Part shown: one piece after another, positions 25,111-34,359 of the stretch
How the letters are laid out: each line of letters begins with the position of its first letter
Position numbering within the stretch: the first letter of the stretch is position 1
Assembly (NCBI GenBank): GCA_963759735.1
Contig: CAVXAF010000002.1
Coordinates: 1 to 64,000, forward strand
Origin: Hyphomicrobium_A sp963759735
GTDB lineage: Bacteria > Pseudomonadota > Alphaproteobacteria > Rhizobiales > Hyphomicrobiaceae
Direction: 5' to 3'
DNA length: 64,000 nt
Translations under genes and position numbers: made by a program
Notes under the pieces: generated by a model
Seen by the model: the letters and a program-made list of their open reading frames with translations, nothing else
The model's database searches: none
Told to the model about the DNA's origin: nothing

Positions 25111-25882
25111 TCTCGTCTGTCACGTTGCCGTTCGCTTCGCTCGGCGTCCCGTTGCCCTCACGGCGCGGACGGCGAACCGGCCGGCGCAGGAACTCGGGCT
25201 GCTCGTGCTGCTGCTGGGGGAAGCGATCGCGGCGCGGAGGCTGGTCGGGACCGCCGCCCTGACGGGGCTGGCCACCGCCACCTTGCTCGGCGTTTTGTGG
25301 ACGCGGAGCGGGTGCGCCATTCGCCTCGCCGCCACGATCGAAGCGTTGCTGGTCGCCCCCGCGGTCGAAGCGCTGCTGGTCGCCGCCGCGGTCATTGCGC
25401 TCATACCGGTTGGCATTGCGGTGGTGATCACGGTCGCCGCGGTGCCGGTTCTGATCCTGCGATCCGCCGCGATTGCCTTCGTAGCGCTGATTGTCCATGC
25501 GCGGCTGCTGATCGTGCCGCATCTGCGGCTGGTGCATCGGCTGCATATCGCCGTCATCACCATCGTCGTCGCCGAAATCGTCGTCTCCAGGGCCGCGCGC
25601 CACGCCGTTTATCTCAGGACCGCCCTGGGCGATCTGCTGGTCGCGGACCGCCATGATGATGCGGTTGTAGTGCTCGGCATGCTGCAGGTAGTTCTCGGCA
25701 AGCACCGGATCGCCCGATGTGGTGGCATCGCGTGCCAGCGACATATACTTCTCGGCGATGTGGGAGGGGGTGCCGCGGATTTTGACCTCCGGCCCAGTGC
25801 TCTCGAAGCTGCGCGTGAGCGAACTCTGCCCCTTGCGATTGCTGCGCCCGCGACCCCGGCGATTCTGCTGTCCTTGCCTCAT
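25097..25882 (-). CDS. DUF4167-domain protein with Gly/Arg/Asp-rich low-complexity tail
   Basis: 261 residues. Residues about 1-85 are the conserved DUF4167 domain (TRSFESTGPEVKIRGTPSHI, then LQHAEHYNRIIM), found in Hyphomicrobiales and of unknown function. The N-terminus is strongly basic (GQQNRRGRGRSNRKG), as in RNA-binding proteins. After that comes a low-complexity tail rich in D, G, N, Q and R, with repeated RFDRGGDQQ units near 165-185. It follows prmC on the same strand after a 384-base gap, a conserved order in the group. A ribosome-associated or RNA-binding role is a guess from composition and neighbours. Confidence 0.85.
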   Translation of the reverse strand: MRQGQQNRRGRGRSNRKGQSSLTRSFESTGPEVKIRGTPSHIAEKYMSLARDATTSGDPVLAENYLQHAEHYNRIIMAVRDQQIAQGGPEINGVARGPGDDDFGDDDGDDGDMQPMHQPQMRHDQQPRMDNQRYEGNRGGSQDQNRHRGDRDHHRNANRYERNDRGGDQQRFDRGGDQQRFDRGGEANGAPAPRPQNAEQGGGGQPRQGGGPDQPPRRDRFPQQQHEQPEFLRRPVRRPRREGNGTPSEANGNVTDETDRD

Positions 25883-26266
25883 TGGCTCCGTTCTCGATGG
25901 TGATGAAATGATGATGTGCGCGCCTCGCCGTCAGCGTCCAACCGCTAAAGCCCTTGAGCAGGCGCTGACACGCAATTTCTGGCCAGTTTCTGGCGGGCGC
26001 CATGCGCGCGCGTTGTGTCTCTATCTCGTGACGCTCAACCGGCGGTCGCTACTTCCGATCGGAAAGGGGCGTTGCACGCCAAGCGGCTAGCGATCGCCGT
26101 TTTAGCGGGAAGCAACAGGTTCTAGCGCTTCCGCGTGCCCCCGTGCTTCGCAATCCCAGCTCATGCGGCGGGTCAGGCTCCAACACTGAAGCGTGCCGCA
26201 AGATCAATCGGCTTCGGCCAGACTAGCGCGGAACGGGCGCAAATCAAACCTTTTCTTTGCGACCAA
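25883..26266. other. Gap between prmC and the DUF4167 gene
   Basis: 384 bases with no supported gene. It probably contains the promoter of the DUF4167 gene; I see no clear -35/-10 pair or repeat. Confidence 0.4.
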
Positions 26267-27148
26267 TTATGACTGTAACCTCAACGCCACACACCGTGTG
26301 TGGCCGCCAAGGTCGGCATAGCGGCATACTTGTGCATGGCGTGTCTTAACGAACGCTTGCTGCAACACTAGAGCAACATCGTCCGCCTGCCCCATCCCCA
26401 CCTCGAGAATGATCCAGCCATCGAGCACGGTCTCCAGGCCCGCTGCAATCTTGCGATAGACATCGAGGCCGTCCGCGCCCCCATCGAGGGCAGCGGTGGG
26501 GTCGTACTGACGAACTTCGGGACTGAGCCCGGAGATATCGCCGCTCCGAATATACGGCGGGTTGCTGACGATGAGGTCGAAGCGGCCACCGATGCCGGCC
26601 AGTGCATCGTGTCGGGCGAACGACGCCCGATCTTCGAGCCCCAGTGCCCCGGCATTCTCTTCCGCAACCGCGAGTGCGGGTTCGCTGATGTCGGTCCCCA
26701 AACCTGAAGCCGACGGCAACTCGGCCAGCAATGTCAGCAACAGGCAACCGGTGCCTGTGCCGACGTCGAGTATCCGAATGGGCCGTCGGCGCCAGCCCTC
26801 CCGATCGGCGATGGTCAGCGCCGCTTCGATCAGGGTCTCGGAATCTGGTCGGGGATCGAGCGTTGCCGGCGCCAGCGCGAAGCGGCGGCCGTAGAACTCC
26901 CGCTCGCCGAGAATGCGCGATACCGGCTCGCGGGCGATGCGCCGCGCGATCATGGCGTTCAACCGCTCCTGGGCTTCCGTCGCCAACGGGCGTTCCGGGC
27001 GCACCAGTATCTCCTGCGTCGCCAGTCCGATCGCCGCCGCCGCGAGCAGGCGGGCATCGCGGCCGGCATCCTCGACGCCCGCTGCGCGCAACGTCTGCTG
27101 CGCGGCACGTACGGCCTCGCCCAGCGTCAAGGTTGCATCAGGAGGCAT
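26267..27148 (-). CDS. prmC: Peptide chain release factor N5-glutamine methyltransferase
   Basis: SAM-dependent enzyme that methylates the Gln of the GGQ motif in release factors 1 and 2, needed for efficient termination. 293 residues: an N-terminal helical bundle (1-85), then a Rossmann-like methyltransferase fold with ILDVGTGTGCLLLTLL (SAM site) and the catalytic/substrate motif LIVSNPPYI near 190. Its start overlaps the 3' end of prfA by 11 bases, so enzyme and substrate are translationally linked, the usual arrangement. Confidence 0.95.
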   Translation of the reverse strand: MPPDATLTLGEAVRAAQQTLRAAGVEDAGRDARLLAAAAIGLATQEILVRPERPLATEAQERLNAMIARRIAREPVSRILGEREFYGRRFALAPATLDPRPDSETLIEAALTIADREGWRRRPIRILDVGTGTGCLLLTLLAELPSASGLGTDISEPALAVAEENAGALGLEDRASFARHDALAGIGGRFDLIVSNPPYIRSGDISGLSPEVRQYDPTAALDGGADGLDVYRKIAAGLETVLDGWIILEVGMGQADDVALVLQQAFVKTRHAQVCRYADLGGHTRCVALRLQS

Positions 27149-28223
27149 TGCCTTCCATGTCCGCGAGCTGACTCGACTGGTGATCGGTGATCAGGGCGTC
27201 GATCAGCTCATCGAGCGCCGTGCCCTGCAGCACCGCGTCGAGCTTGTGCAGGGTGATATTGATGCGATGGTCGGTGACGCGGCCCTGCGGGAAGTTGTAG
27301 GTGCGAATGCGCTGCGAGCGGTCCCCCGACCCCACCTGGCCCTTGCGCGCCGCCGAGCGCGCCGAGTCCACCTTCTCGCGTTCGATCTCATAGACCCGAG
27401 AGCGCAGCACCTGCATGGCAAGGCGGCGGTTCTGGTGCTGAGATTTCTCCGCCGACACGACGACGACGCCGGTCGGGAGATGCGTCATGCGCACGGCCGA
27501 ATCCGTCTTGTTGACGTGCTGTCCGCCGGCACCGCCCGCCCGCATGGTATCGATGCGGATATCCTCGGGGCGGATGACGATGTCGATTTCCTCGGCCTCG
27601 GGCAGCACGGCGACGGTCGCCGCTGAGGTGTGGATGCGTCCACTGGTCTCGGTATCGGGGATGCGCTGCACGCGATGCACGCCCGATTCGAACTTCATCT
27701 TTGCGAACACGCCCTCGCCGGAGATCGAAGCGACGATCTCCCGGTATCCGCCGAGGTCGTTCTCGGAGATGGAGATGATCTCGACCTTCCAGCCGTGCAA
27801 TTCCGCATAGCGGCTGTACATGCGGAACAGATCGGCCGCGAACAACGCCGCCTCATCGCCCCCCGTGCCGGCGCGCACTTCAAGGATTGCGCTACGCTCG
27901 TCCGCTGAATCCTTGGGCAGGAGCTGTATCTTGAGTTGCTGCTCGAGTTCGGCGTGGCGCGGCTCGAGAGCCTCGAGGTCGGCGCGCGCCAGCGCGATCA
28001 TCTCCTTGTCCGAGGTGCGGTCCGCCATCAGCGCCTGAAGGTCGGCGCGCTCGTGGTCCACCGCGCGCAGCGCCTCGATGATCGCCACGACCGGGTTCAG
28101 GGTCGCGAACTCCTTGGTCAGCTTGGCGTAGGTGGCCTGATTGACCCCAGCGTTCAGCTCGGCCTGAATAGCATTCCAGCGCCCGACCATTCTCTCGAGC
28201 TTGTCTTGTGGGATTCCAGCCAT
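27138..28223 (-). CDS. prfA: Peptide chain release factor 1
   Basis: Recognises UAA and UAG and releases the peptide. 361 residues, normal size. Stop-codon recognition loop with PDT at 189-191 followed by GRIHTSAATVAV; GGQ catalytic motif at 233-235 (GAGGQHVNKTDSAVRMTHLP). Order on the strand: RodZ-like gene, prfA, prmC. Start ATG 28223. Confidence 0.96.
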   Translation of the reverse strand: MAGIPQDKLERMVGRWNAIQAELNAGVNQATYAKLTKEFATLNPVVAIIEALRAVDHERADLQALMADRTSDKEMIALARADLEALEPRHAELEQQLKIQLLPKDSADERSAILEVRAGTGGDEAALFAADLFRMYSRYAELHGWKVEIISISENDLGGYREIVASISGEGVFAKMKFESGVHRVQRIPDTETSGRIHTSAATVAVLPEAEEIDIVIRPEDIRIDTMRAGGAGGQHVNKTDSAVRMTHLPTGVVVVSAEKSQHQNRRLAMQVLRSRVYEIEREKVDSARSAARKGQVGSGDRSQRIRTYNFPQGRVTDHRINITLHKLDAVLQGTALDELIDALITDHQSSQLADMEGNAS

Positions 28224-28338
28224 GTTCTTTTGAGGCTTCGCCAGTCTCGGCCGGCGCTATCGGCCGCGCCCTGGCGAGCGACCGACTAGAGTTTCAACTG
28301 GGGGTGGATTGAGGCACCCGCGCCGCGGCGCGCCGCAT

Positions 28339-29070
28339 CTAATCCGATTGGGCGGCCGTCCGCAATTTGTCGCTCCGGCGGGTGCGCGGATCGGAGACAT
28401 CGATCCAGCGCAGGCCGTCGCGCACCGGCGACAGGTGGACGATCACGTAATTCTGGGCGCCGCGAACAATGCGCTTCATCGATGGCGGAAGCTGGGAGAC
28501 CGCCGCCTCCAATACCGCCGTCTGGGTGATGAGCAGGATCAGCGCTATTCCCATGGTGACGGTAAACAGCGCCATCCCGGGGCGCCCGGCGCGGTCATTG
28601 ACTGCCCTGCGCACATTGCGGGCAGCCTCGGCTGCCCGACGTCCGCCTCCACCGATCGCCCTGAGGAGTGGCGCTCCCTGCCCGAGATCGGGCATCCGCG
28701 ATCGGCGCGATGCTGCCGGCGGCACCACGCGAGGCATCGACACGTAGAGCTGTTCCAGCGAATGCAAGACCGGACGCGGATCGAGTGAGGCAAAGCCGGC
28801 GTAGGTGCGCACGATCCGGCAGGTCTCGGGCCACGGCGGTAAGGCGCCGACTTGGCCACGCTCGAGCGCCACGATGATATCGACCCTGGTGGCCAGCGCT
28901 TGCGCCGCCTGCGCCAGGTTGAGATTCAGCGCGACGCGGAGATCATGAAAGAAGCGGCCCACTTCGCTGGCCAACACGGCCGGAGGTGGCTCCACCGATG
29001 CATACGAGGCGTGCGCACCATGCGGGCGCACGACAGGATGCGGTCTTGCCGGCTCGTAGCCTTCACGCAT
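28339..29070 (-). CDS. Helix-turn-helix / single-TM protein, RodZ-like
   Basis: About 243 residues. An N-terminal HTH_25-type domain (VGRFFHDLRVALNLNLAQAA, then ALERGQVGALPPWPETCRIV) as in RodZ-type proteins is followed by a basic linker and one membrane helix (MALFTVTMGIALILLITQTAVL). A short periplasmic C-terminus (about 60 residues) follows. It is shorter than E. coli RodZ and lacks the large periplasmic beta domain. It lies between ptsP and prfA, a conserved position in Hyphomicrobiales. A TTG at 29112 would add 14 residues; no start has a convincing ribosome binding site. Confidence 0.65.
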   Translation of the reverse strand: MREGYEPARPHPVVRPHGAHASYASVEPPPAVLASEVGRFFHDLRVALNLNLAQAAQALATRVDIIVALERGQVGALPPWPETCRIVRTYAGFASLDPRPVLHSLEQLYVSMPRVVPPAASRRSRMPDLGQGAPLLRAIGGGGRRAAEAARNVRRAVNDRAGRPGMALFTVTMGIALILLITQTAVLEAAVSQLPPSMKRIVRGAQNYVIVHLSPVRDGLRWIDVSDPRTRRSDKLRTAAQSD

Positions 29071-29164
29071 GACCAACGCCACTGAATAATTGGAACTGGG
29101 AAGTTCCCCCAAGGCGCATGGTCGGACGAATGGCTGCGCTTGTCAAAGACAGAACGCGCAGCCT

Positions 29165-31453
29165 TCAGAGGTCGATACCTTCCGATTTTGCAAAGCTATC
29201 CAGCCGCTCGCGGATGTTGGGTGTGCCTTTTTTCAACATCTCATCCACAAGTTTCGCCGAGCGTTCGGCGTGCAGCGCAAGGATCATCGTCTTCACGGGT
29301 CCGATCGAAGCGGGCGCCATAGAGAGCGAACGGAAGCCGAGCGCGATCAGCGCCAGCGCTTCTATGGGACGTCCGGCCATTTCGCCGCACAGCGTCAAGG
29401 GCACCGAGTGCTTCTCGGCCGCCTTGACCAGCGCCTTCAGAGCCCGCAACGGCGCCGCGGCCAGTGAATCATAGCGGCTGCCTACACGCGCGTTCGTGCG
29501 GTCGGCGGCGTACATGAACTGCAACAGGTCGTTGCTGCCCACCGACACGAAGTCTGCCTTCTTCATCAGGGCGTCGAGTTCAAACAGCAGGCACGGCACC
29601 TCGATCATGGCACCGACCAGCACCTTTTTCGGCCCTTCCTGCTTGCGCTTGACCATGATCGCGCGCTCTTTTTCGATGAGCACCCGTACCAGGTCCATCT
29701 CGGCGGCCATCGAGACCATCGGAATCATGACACGCAGCTCTTGGCCGGCGGCCGCACGCAGCAGAGCCCGCACCTGCGTCCGCAACAGGGCCGGCCGGTC
29801 GAGCCCCATGCGTACCGCCCGCCAGCCCATGGCCGGGTTTTCTTCCTTCGGCTGGCGAAGGTAGTGCAGGACCTTGTCGCCGCCGATGTCGAGCGTGCGG
29901 AAGACGACCGGCTTGCCGTTGGCGCGCGCCACGATGGCGCGATAGGAATCGGCCTGCCGCTCCACCTTCGGCAGGGTGTTCGACAACATGAACAGCAGCT
30001 CGGTGCGGAACAGCCCAACGCCGTCGGCGCCGGAATCCTTCACGTGCGGCATGTCGACGAGGAGGCCGGCATTGATCTGCAGGTCGACCTTCACGCCGTC
30101 GGCCGTCACCGCCGGCAGATCACGCAAGGCGCGATACTGCCGCTGCCGGCGTGCCAGGAAGCGCACCTTGTCGGAGTAGGCTGCAATGACATCGCCCGAG
30201 GGGCGCAGGTGCACCTCACCGGTCGTCGCGTCGACGATCGCCGCATCGCCTGCGGTCACCCGCTCGACGACGCCGCGCGCCTGTCCGACGGCGGCAATGC
30301 CCAGCGCCTTCGCGACGATGGCCACATGACTTTGGCCGCTGCCGTCCTCGACGATCAGTCCGCGCAGACGCCGGCGGTCGTAATCGAGCAGTTCCGCCGG
30401 ACCCATGGTCCGCGCCACCAGAATGGTGTCGGGCGGCAGCGCCGACGGCTCATCGGCGCTGGTCACGCGTCCGGCCAGGATGCGCAGCAGGCGATCCGAC
30501 AGATCATCAAGGTCGCGCTGGCGCTCGCGCCAGTAGGCATCGTTCTGGCGCAGCATGCGCGCGCGCGTTGAGTTCTGCACGCGCTCGACAGCCGCGTCGG
30601 CAGTGAGCCCACCCTCGACTGCCTCGCGCAGGCGGCGCTCCCAGCCCTTGTCGTGGGCGAACATGCGATATGCTTCGAGCACGTCATGGTGCTCGCCCGC
30701 CCCGGATAGATGTTCGTGGCCGAACATCTCATCGAGAGAGGCGCGCAAACTTGCTACCGCCGTTTCGAGCCGAACCAGCTCGACGGCCGGATCTTCCGCC
30801 ATGAGATGCGTTACGACGATACGCGGCTCGTGCAGCACGATGTGCCCCAGCGCGATGCCTTCCGCCATCTGCTCGCCCTGGATCACCGCCGACAGCGATT
30901 TCTCCAGTTCGATCGCCGTTCCTGCGCCCGCGACGGCGCCGCTCACCAGATGCTCGGCGACGACCATGGCGGTCGCCTGCAGCACCTCGACGTCCTCGTC
31001 GGAATATTCCTTCTGGGCGCGGTTCTGCACGACCAGGACGCCGAGCACCTGACCCGAGCGCCCGATCGGCACCGCAAGCAACGAGTGGTAAATCTCTTCG
31101 CCCGTCTCCGGCCGGTACGAGAAAGCGGGGTGGCTCGATGCTTCCGGCTCGTTGACGGTGATGTTCAGCTCGGCGCAGCGGCCAACGAGGCCCTCGCCGC
31201 GCTTCATGCGCACCAAATGCACGGCGTTGGGGTTGAGGCCTTCGCTGGCGAACAGCTCGAGCGATCCGTCCTGCCGTTTCAGGTAGATCGAGCAGACCTC
31301 GGTCACCATGACGCCGGCGATCTGCCTGACGATCTTATCGAGGCGCGCTTGGCCGTCACCTGGTTCAGACATGATCTCGCGCAGACGCCGCATGATCACA
31401 CGCAGCGCCGGCTCGGATGTCATCACTCGTGGCTCGTCACCTCGCCTTGGCAT
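29165..31453 (-). CDS. ptsP: Phosphoenolpyruvate-protein phosphotransferase PtsP (EI-Ntr)
   Basis: First enzyme of the nitrogen phosphotransferase system, passing phosphate from PEP to NPr and then EIIA-Ntr. 762 residues. GAF domain at about 20-170 (VCSIYLKRQDGSLELFASEG), EI N-terminal helical domain, phospho-His domain with SGQSHVAIVAKALGIAAVG (active His), and the PEP-binding barrel with GVGLFRTELLFM, VVFRTLDIGGDKVLHYL and TLCGEMAGRPIEAL. An ATG at 31423 is an alternative start. It is downstream of lysC on the same strand with a 75-base gap; this lysC-ptsP pairing is common in the order. Confidence 0.94.
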   Translation of the reverse strand: MPRRGDEPRVMTSEPALRVIMRRLREIMSEPGDGQARLDKIVRQIAGVMVTEVCSIYLKRQDGSLELFASEGLNPNAVHLVRMKRGEGLVGRCAELNITVNEPEASSHPAFSYRPETGEEIYHSLLAVPIGRSGQVLGVLVVQNRAQKEYSDEDVEVLQATAMVVAEHLVSGAVAGAGTAIELEKSLSAVIQGEQMAEGIALGHIVLHEPRIVVTHLMAEDPAVELVRLETAVASLRASLDEMFGHEHLSGAGEHHDVLEAYRMFAHDKGWERRLREAVEGGLTADAAVERVQNSTRARMLRQNDAYWRERQRDLDDLSDRLLRILAGRVTSADEPSALPPDTILVARTMGPAELLDYDRRRLRGLIVEDGSGQSHVAIVAKALGIAAVGQARGVVERVTAGDAAIVDATTGEVHLRPSGDVIAAYSDKVRFLARRQRQYRALRDLPAVTADGVKVDLQINAGLLVDMPHVKDSGADGVGLFRTELLFMLSNTLPKVERQADSYRAIVARANGKPVVFRTLDIGGDKVLHYLRQPKEENPAMGWRAVRMGLDRPALLRTQVRALLRAAAGQELRVMIPMVSMAAEMDLVRVLIEKERAIMVKRKQEGPKKVLVGAMIEVPCLLFELDALMKKADFVSVGSNDLLQFMYAADRTNARVGSRYDSLAAAPLRALKALVKAAEKHSVPLTLCGEMAGRPIEALALIALGFRSLSMAPASIGPVKTMILALHAERSAKLVDEMLKKGTPNIRERLDSFAKSEGIDL

Positions 31454-31528
31454 GTCAGTCGTGCTACCCGGAGTGCGCCCGCCGGACTGGCGGACTCAGT
31501 GCTCGACCTTGCGCGGGCCAGACCGCGC

Positions 31529-32791
31529 TCAGTCTGCGTCGAGACCGTAAATGGAATGCAGCGTCCGAACGGCCAGCTCGGCATAAGCCGCGTCGATCAG
31601 GACGCTGATTTTGATCTCGGAAGTGGTAATCGCTAGAATATTTATGCCTTTGCTCGACAAGGCCTTGAACATCATGGCGGCGACGCCGGCATGGCTGCGC
31701 ATACCAATGCCGATGACCGAGATCTTGGCGACGTCGGCAGAGCTCTGAACCTCGAACTCCCCGATCTCCTTCTTGGCCGTCTTCAAGGTTTCAAGCGTGC
31801 GCGGCAGCTCGATCGCCTGGACGGTGAAGGTCATGTCGGTGTGCTTGCCGTCCGGCGTCACGCTCTGGACGATCATATCGACGTTGATGTTGGCGTCGGC
31901 GAGCGGTCCGAAGATGCGTGCGGCGACGCCCGGCTTGTCCTCGACCTTGATCAGCGTCACCTTCGCTTCGTCCTTGACGTAGGCAATGCCGCTGACGACC
32001 TGGCTTTCCACGATCTCATCCTCATCGCAAACAATAGTGCCGATATCCTCGAGCCGATCGAGGTGGACCGGGGACATTGCCTCCGGCGCCACGAAGCTCG
32101 AGAGCACGCGAACCCGCATGCGGTTGACCATGGCGAGTTCGACGGAGCGCGTCTGCAGCACCTTCGAGCCCAGGGATGCCATCTCCAGCATCTCTTCGTA
32201 CGAGACCTTTGGCAGTCGCCGCGCCTTAGGCACGATGCGAGGGTCGGTGGTGTAGACACCATCGACGTCAGTGTAGATGTCGCACACATCGGCCTTAAGT
32301 GCGACGGCCATGGCGACGGCGCTCGTGTCGGACCCGCCGCGACCCAATGTTGCAATGCGGCGACGCTCGGGCTCGATGCCCTGGAAGCCGGTCACCACCG
32401 CAACCTCGCCCTCCTCGAAGCGACGCCGCAGTTCGGCGCCCTCGATGCCGGTGATGCGCGCCGAGCCATGCGCCGCGCTGGTGGTAATGGGAACTTGCCA
32501 GCCCTGCCAGGACCTGGCCTGCAGCCCCATCGACTGCAGCACGATCGCCAGCAGACCAGCCGTCACTTGCTCTCCGGTGGCAACGATGGCGTCGTACTCG
32601 CGCGCATCGTGCAGCACGGAAGCCTCGCGCACCCACGCAACAAGCTGATTGGTGGCGCCTGACATAGCCGAGACGACGACGCAGACCTTATTGCCGGCAT
32701 CGACCTCGCGCTTGACGTGGCGCGCGACGTTGCGGATGCGCTCGACGTTGGCGACGGACGTGCCGCCGAACTTCATCACAACAACAGCCAT
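31529..32791 (-). CDS. lysC: Aspartate kinase
   Basis: Phosphorylates aspartate at the head of lysine, threonine and methionine synthesis. 420 residues, cytoplasmic. The kinase domain starts with VVMKFGGTSVANVERI (residues 4-19) and has the Asp-binding SAMSGATNQLVAWVREA. Two C-terminal ACT domains (DKPGVAARIFGPLADANINVDMI and ISVIGIGMRSHAGVAAMMF) give feedback control by end product. ATG 32791. A dispersed repeat carrying a 52-codon upstream frame ends 13 bases before the start. Confidence 0.95.
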   Translation of the reverse strand: MAVVVMKFGGTSVANVERIRNVARHVKREVDAGNKVCVVVSAMSGATNQLVAWVREASVLHDAREYDAIVATGEQVTAGLLAIVLQSMGLQARSWQGWQVPITTSAAHGSARITGIEGAELRRRFEEGEVAVVTGFQGIEPERRRIATLGRGGSDTSAVAMAVALKADVCDIYTDVDGVYTTDPRIVPKARRLPKVSYEEMLEMASLGSKVLQTRSVELAMVNRMRVRVLSSFVAPEAMSPVHLDRLEDIGTIVCDEDEIVESQVVSGIAYVKDEAKVTLIKVEDKPGVAARIFGPLADANINVDMIVQSVTPDGKHTDMTFTVQAIELPRTLETLKTAKKEIGEFEVQSSADVAKISVIGIGMRSHAGVAAMMFKALSSKGINILAITTSEIKISVLIDAAYAELAVRTLHSIYGLDAD

Positions 32792-32808
32792 CGCGTTTCC
32801 CGCCCTAG

Positions 32809-32968
32809 TGTCCCGATTCGGAATTACGCCGGAGTTCGCCGCTGGGACCTGGAGCGAACTTCGAAATCATAGGGGACACTTGAGGCATAGACTTGCTACC
32901 GTGATTCAGATCGAGAAATTCGCTCGCGACCCAGCCGTTCATGAAGGCGAATTTCTCAGTCATCACAC
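32809..32968. repeat. 160-bp dispersed repeat, copy 2 (upstream of lysC)
   Basis: Partner of 24021-24180. The stem is perfect here: GAGAAATTCGC (from about 32912) with GCGAATTTCTC (to about 32957) around a 23-base loop, the same loop length as copy 1 though loop sequences differ. On the minus strand a 52-codon frame runs from ATG 32963 to a stop at 32805 (MTEKFAF..., ...EFLDLNHGS...), ending 13 bases before lysC. Confidence 0.7.
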
Positions 32969-33164
32969 TAGCGACTTCGATTCAAATTGCCTGGATTGGC
33001 CCTCTTGGAGGTGCCGGACGCGCGAGCGCGCGGCCAGTCCGATCGGCGCAAACGCCTGGGGCGACAGGAATCCCGTTTACGCGGCGTTCTTTACCGGCAT
33101 CCCCGCAATCCCGCAATATCCCGTGCCTTGACATTCTGTTGCGCTGCCTGCGGTATCGGTCGCC

Positions 33165-33941
33165 ATGCAGCCCGACCGCCAGCCTCGCCTCGATGCAAAC
33201 GCGCCTTCGGCCAACCTCGATCCGGCCGAAGTGGAGCGCTTCGAGCGCCTCGCCGGTGAGTGGTGGGACACAAACGGCAAGCTGCGTCCGTTGCACAGCC
33301 AAGGCCCCGCCCGGCTCGGCTTCATCCGCGACTGCCTCATGCGCCATTTCGAGCGGCCCGGGGGCACACTGAAACCGCTTGCCGGGCTGTCTATCGTCGA
33401 TGTCGGGTGCGGCGGAGGCCTCGTTTCCGAGCCGCTCGCACGCCTGGGAGCCACTGTGACCGGCATCGATCCGACCGTCGACTCGATCGCCGTTGCCCGC
33501 CGCCACGCCGAGATGCAGAATCTCGCCATCGATTACCGCACTGCGTCGGTTGAGGACCTTCAGGCCGCCGGCGCCACATTCGATGCCGCGGTGTGCATGG
33601 AGGTGATCGAGCACGTCCCCGACCCGCAAGCGTTCGTAGGAAGCCTGGCGCAACTCGTACGCCCCGGCGGCATGCTCATCATTTCGACTCTCAATCGCAC
33701 CTGGAAGTCGTACGCGCTGGCCATCGTCGCCGCCGAGTATGTGCTCGGCTGGCTGCCGCGCGGCACTCACGATTGGAACCGCTTTGTGACGACGGACGAG
33801 ATCACCCGCTACCTCGCTGAGGCGGGCTTTGCCGTCCCTCAACTGTCCGGCATCGTGTACGATGTTATGTCGGACACGTGGCGCCTGAGCGCCGACACCG
33901 ACGTCAACTTTATCGCCGCTGCCGCACGCCCGGCCGCTTAG
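33165..33941 (+). CDS. ubiG: Ubiquinone biosynthesis O-methyltransferase
   Basis: Carries out both O-methylations of ubiquinone synthesis. 258 residues. The SAM site is DVGCGGGLVSEPLARLG (from Asp79); the family-specific KLRPLHSQGPARLGFIRD block and EWWDTNGK precede it. C-terminal THDWNRFVTTDEI matches UbiG. It is divergent from lysC, the standard order in Hyphomicrobiales. The gap (373 bases) contains the dispersed repeat; the promoter is unclear. Confidence 0.95.
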   Translation: MQPDRQPRLDANAPSANLDPAEVERFERLAGEWWDTNGKLRPLHSQGPARLGFIRDCLMRHFERPGGTLKPLAGLSIVDVGCGGGLVSEPLARLGATVTGIDPTVDSIAVARRHAEMQNLAIDYRTASVEDLQAAGATFDAAVCMEVIEHVPDPQAFVGSLAQLVRPGGMLIISTLNRTWKSYALAIVAAEYVLGWLPRGTHDWNRFVTTDEITRYLAEAGFAVPQLSGIVYDVMSDTWRLSADTDVNFIAAAARPAA

Positions 33942-33970
33942 CACCCGCAACGGTTGCAGGCGCACTGAGC

Positions 33971-33995
33971 GGAACAGAACTCATCCGACCGCGTT
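33971..33995 (+). promoter_or_regulatory. EcfG-type (general stress response) promoter
   Basis: GGAAC (33971-33975), 16-base spacer, CGTT (33992-33995), an exact match to the alphaproteobacterial EcfG consensus GGAAC-N16/17-CGTT. It lies 43 bases upstream of the lipoprotein ATG, leaving a leader of about 35 bases. A GTTTCA-AAA-TGAAAC palindrome covers the -10. Confidence 0.7.
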
Positions 33996-34038
33996 TCAAA
34001 ATGAAACAACACGTTGATGTTTCATCGGAGCGGATGCC

Positions 34039-34332
34039 ATGGAAGCCCCTGAAAGAGCGATGTCCGGTGCGCGTAGAGCACGGCCGCTGGCCGTTTGCTT
34101 CGCTCTCGTCGCCGCTGCGGCTCTGGGGGGCTGCCAGTCGCCCATGTACTCAGGCACACCCGACGACAACTTCAGCTATTCCGTCGCCCCGTCTTATGGC
34201 GCCCCCTATCAGGTCGGCAGCCAGCAGGCGGATGAGCATGAGCCAGCAACGCAGGCGTGGACGGCCGAACAGAAGTATGAGTACCGCGGCGGCCGCGATC
34301 CAGCGACCGGTCTGGCCAAGACGCAGCTCTGA
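34039..34332 (+). CDS. Small lipoprotein of unknown function, EcfG-type promoter
   Basis: 97 residues. Lipoprotein signal peptide with lipobox LGGC (Cys32) after a hydrophobic core AVCFALVAAAAL and a double Arg. The mature part is about 65 residues, Tyr/Gln-rich, with YEYRGGRDPATGLAKTQL at the end. GGAG sits 8 bases before ATG 34039; an ATG at 34060 would give a more typical signal length. No family recognised. The EcfG-type promoter suggests induction in general stress. Confidence 0.7.
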   Translation: MEAPERAMSGARRARPLAVCFALVAAAALGGCQSPMYSGTPDDNFSYSVAPSYGAPYQVGSQQADEHEPATQAWTAEQKYEYRGGRDPATGLAKTQL

Positions 34333-34359
34333 TCACCGAGCGGCAGGGCGACCGGTCCG

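Noticed and set aside
25064..25903. Long open frame on the plus strand (279 codons)
   Set aside because: It is antisense to the DUF4167 gene; its hydrophobic runs come from the reversed low-complexity Asp/Gly/Arg codons.
33128..33160. TTGACA-type promoter before ubiG
   Set aside because: The only -10-like sequence would place the start within a few bases of the ATG.
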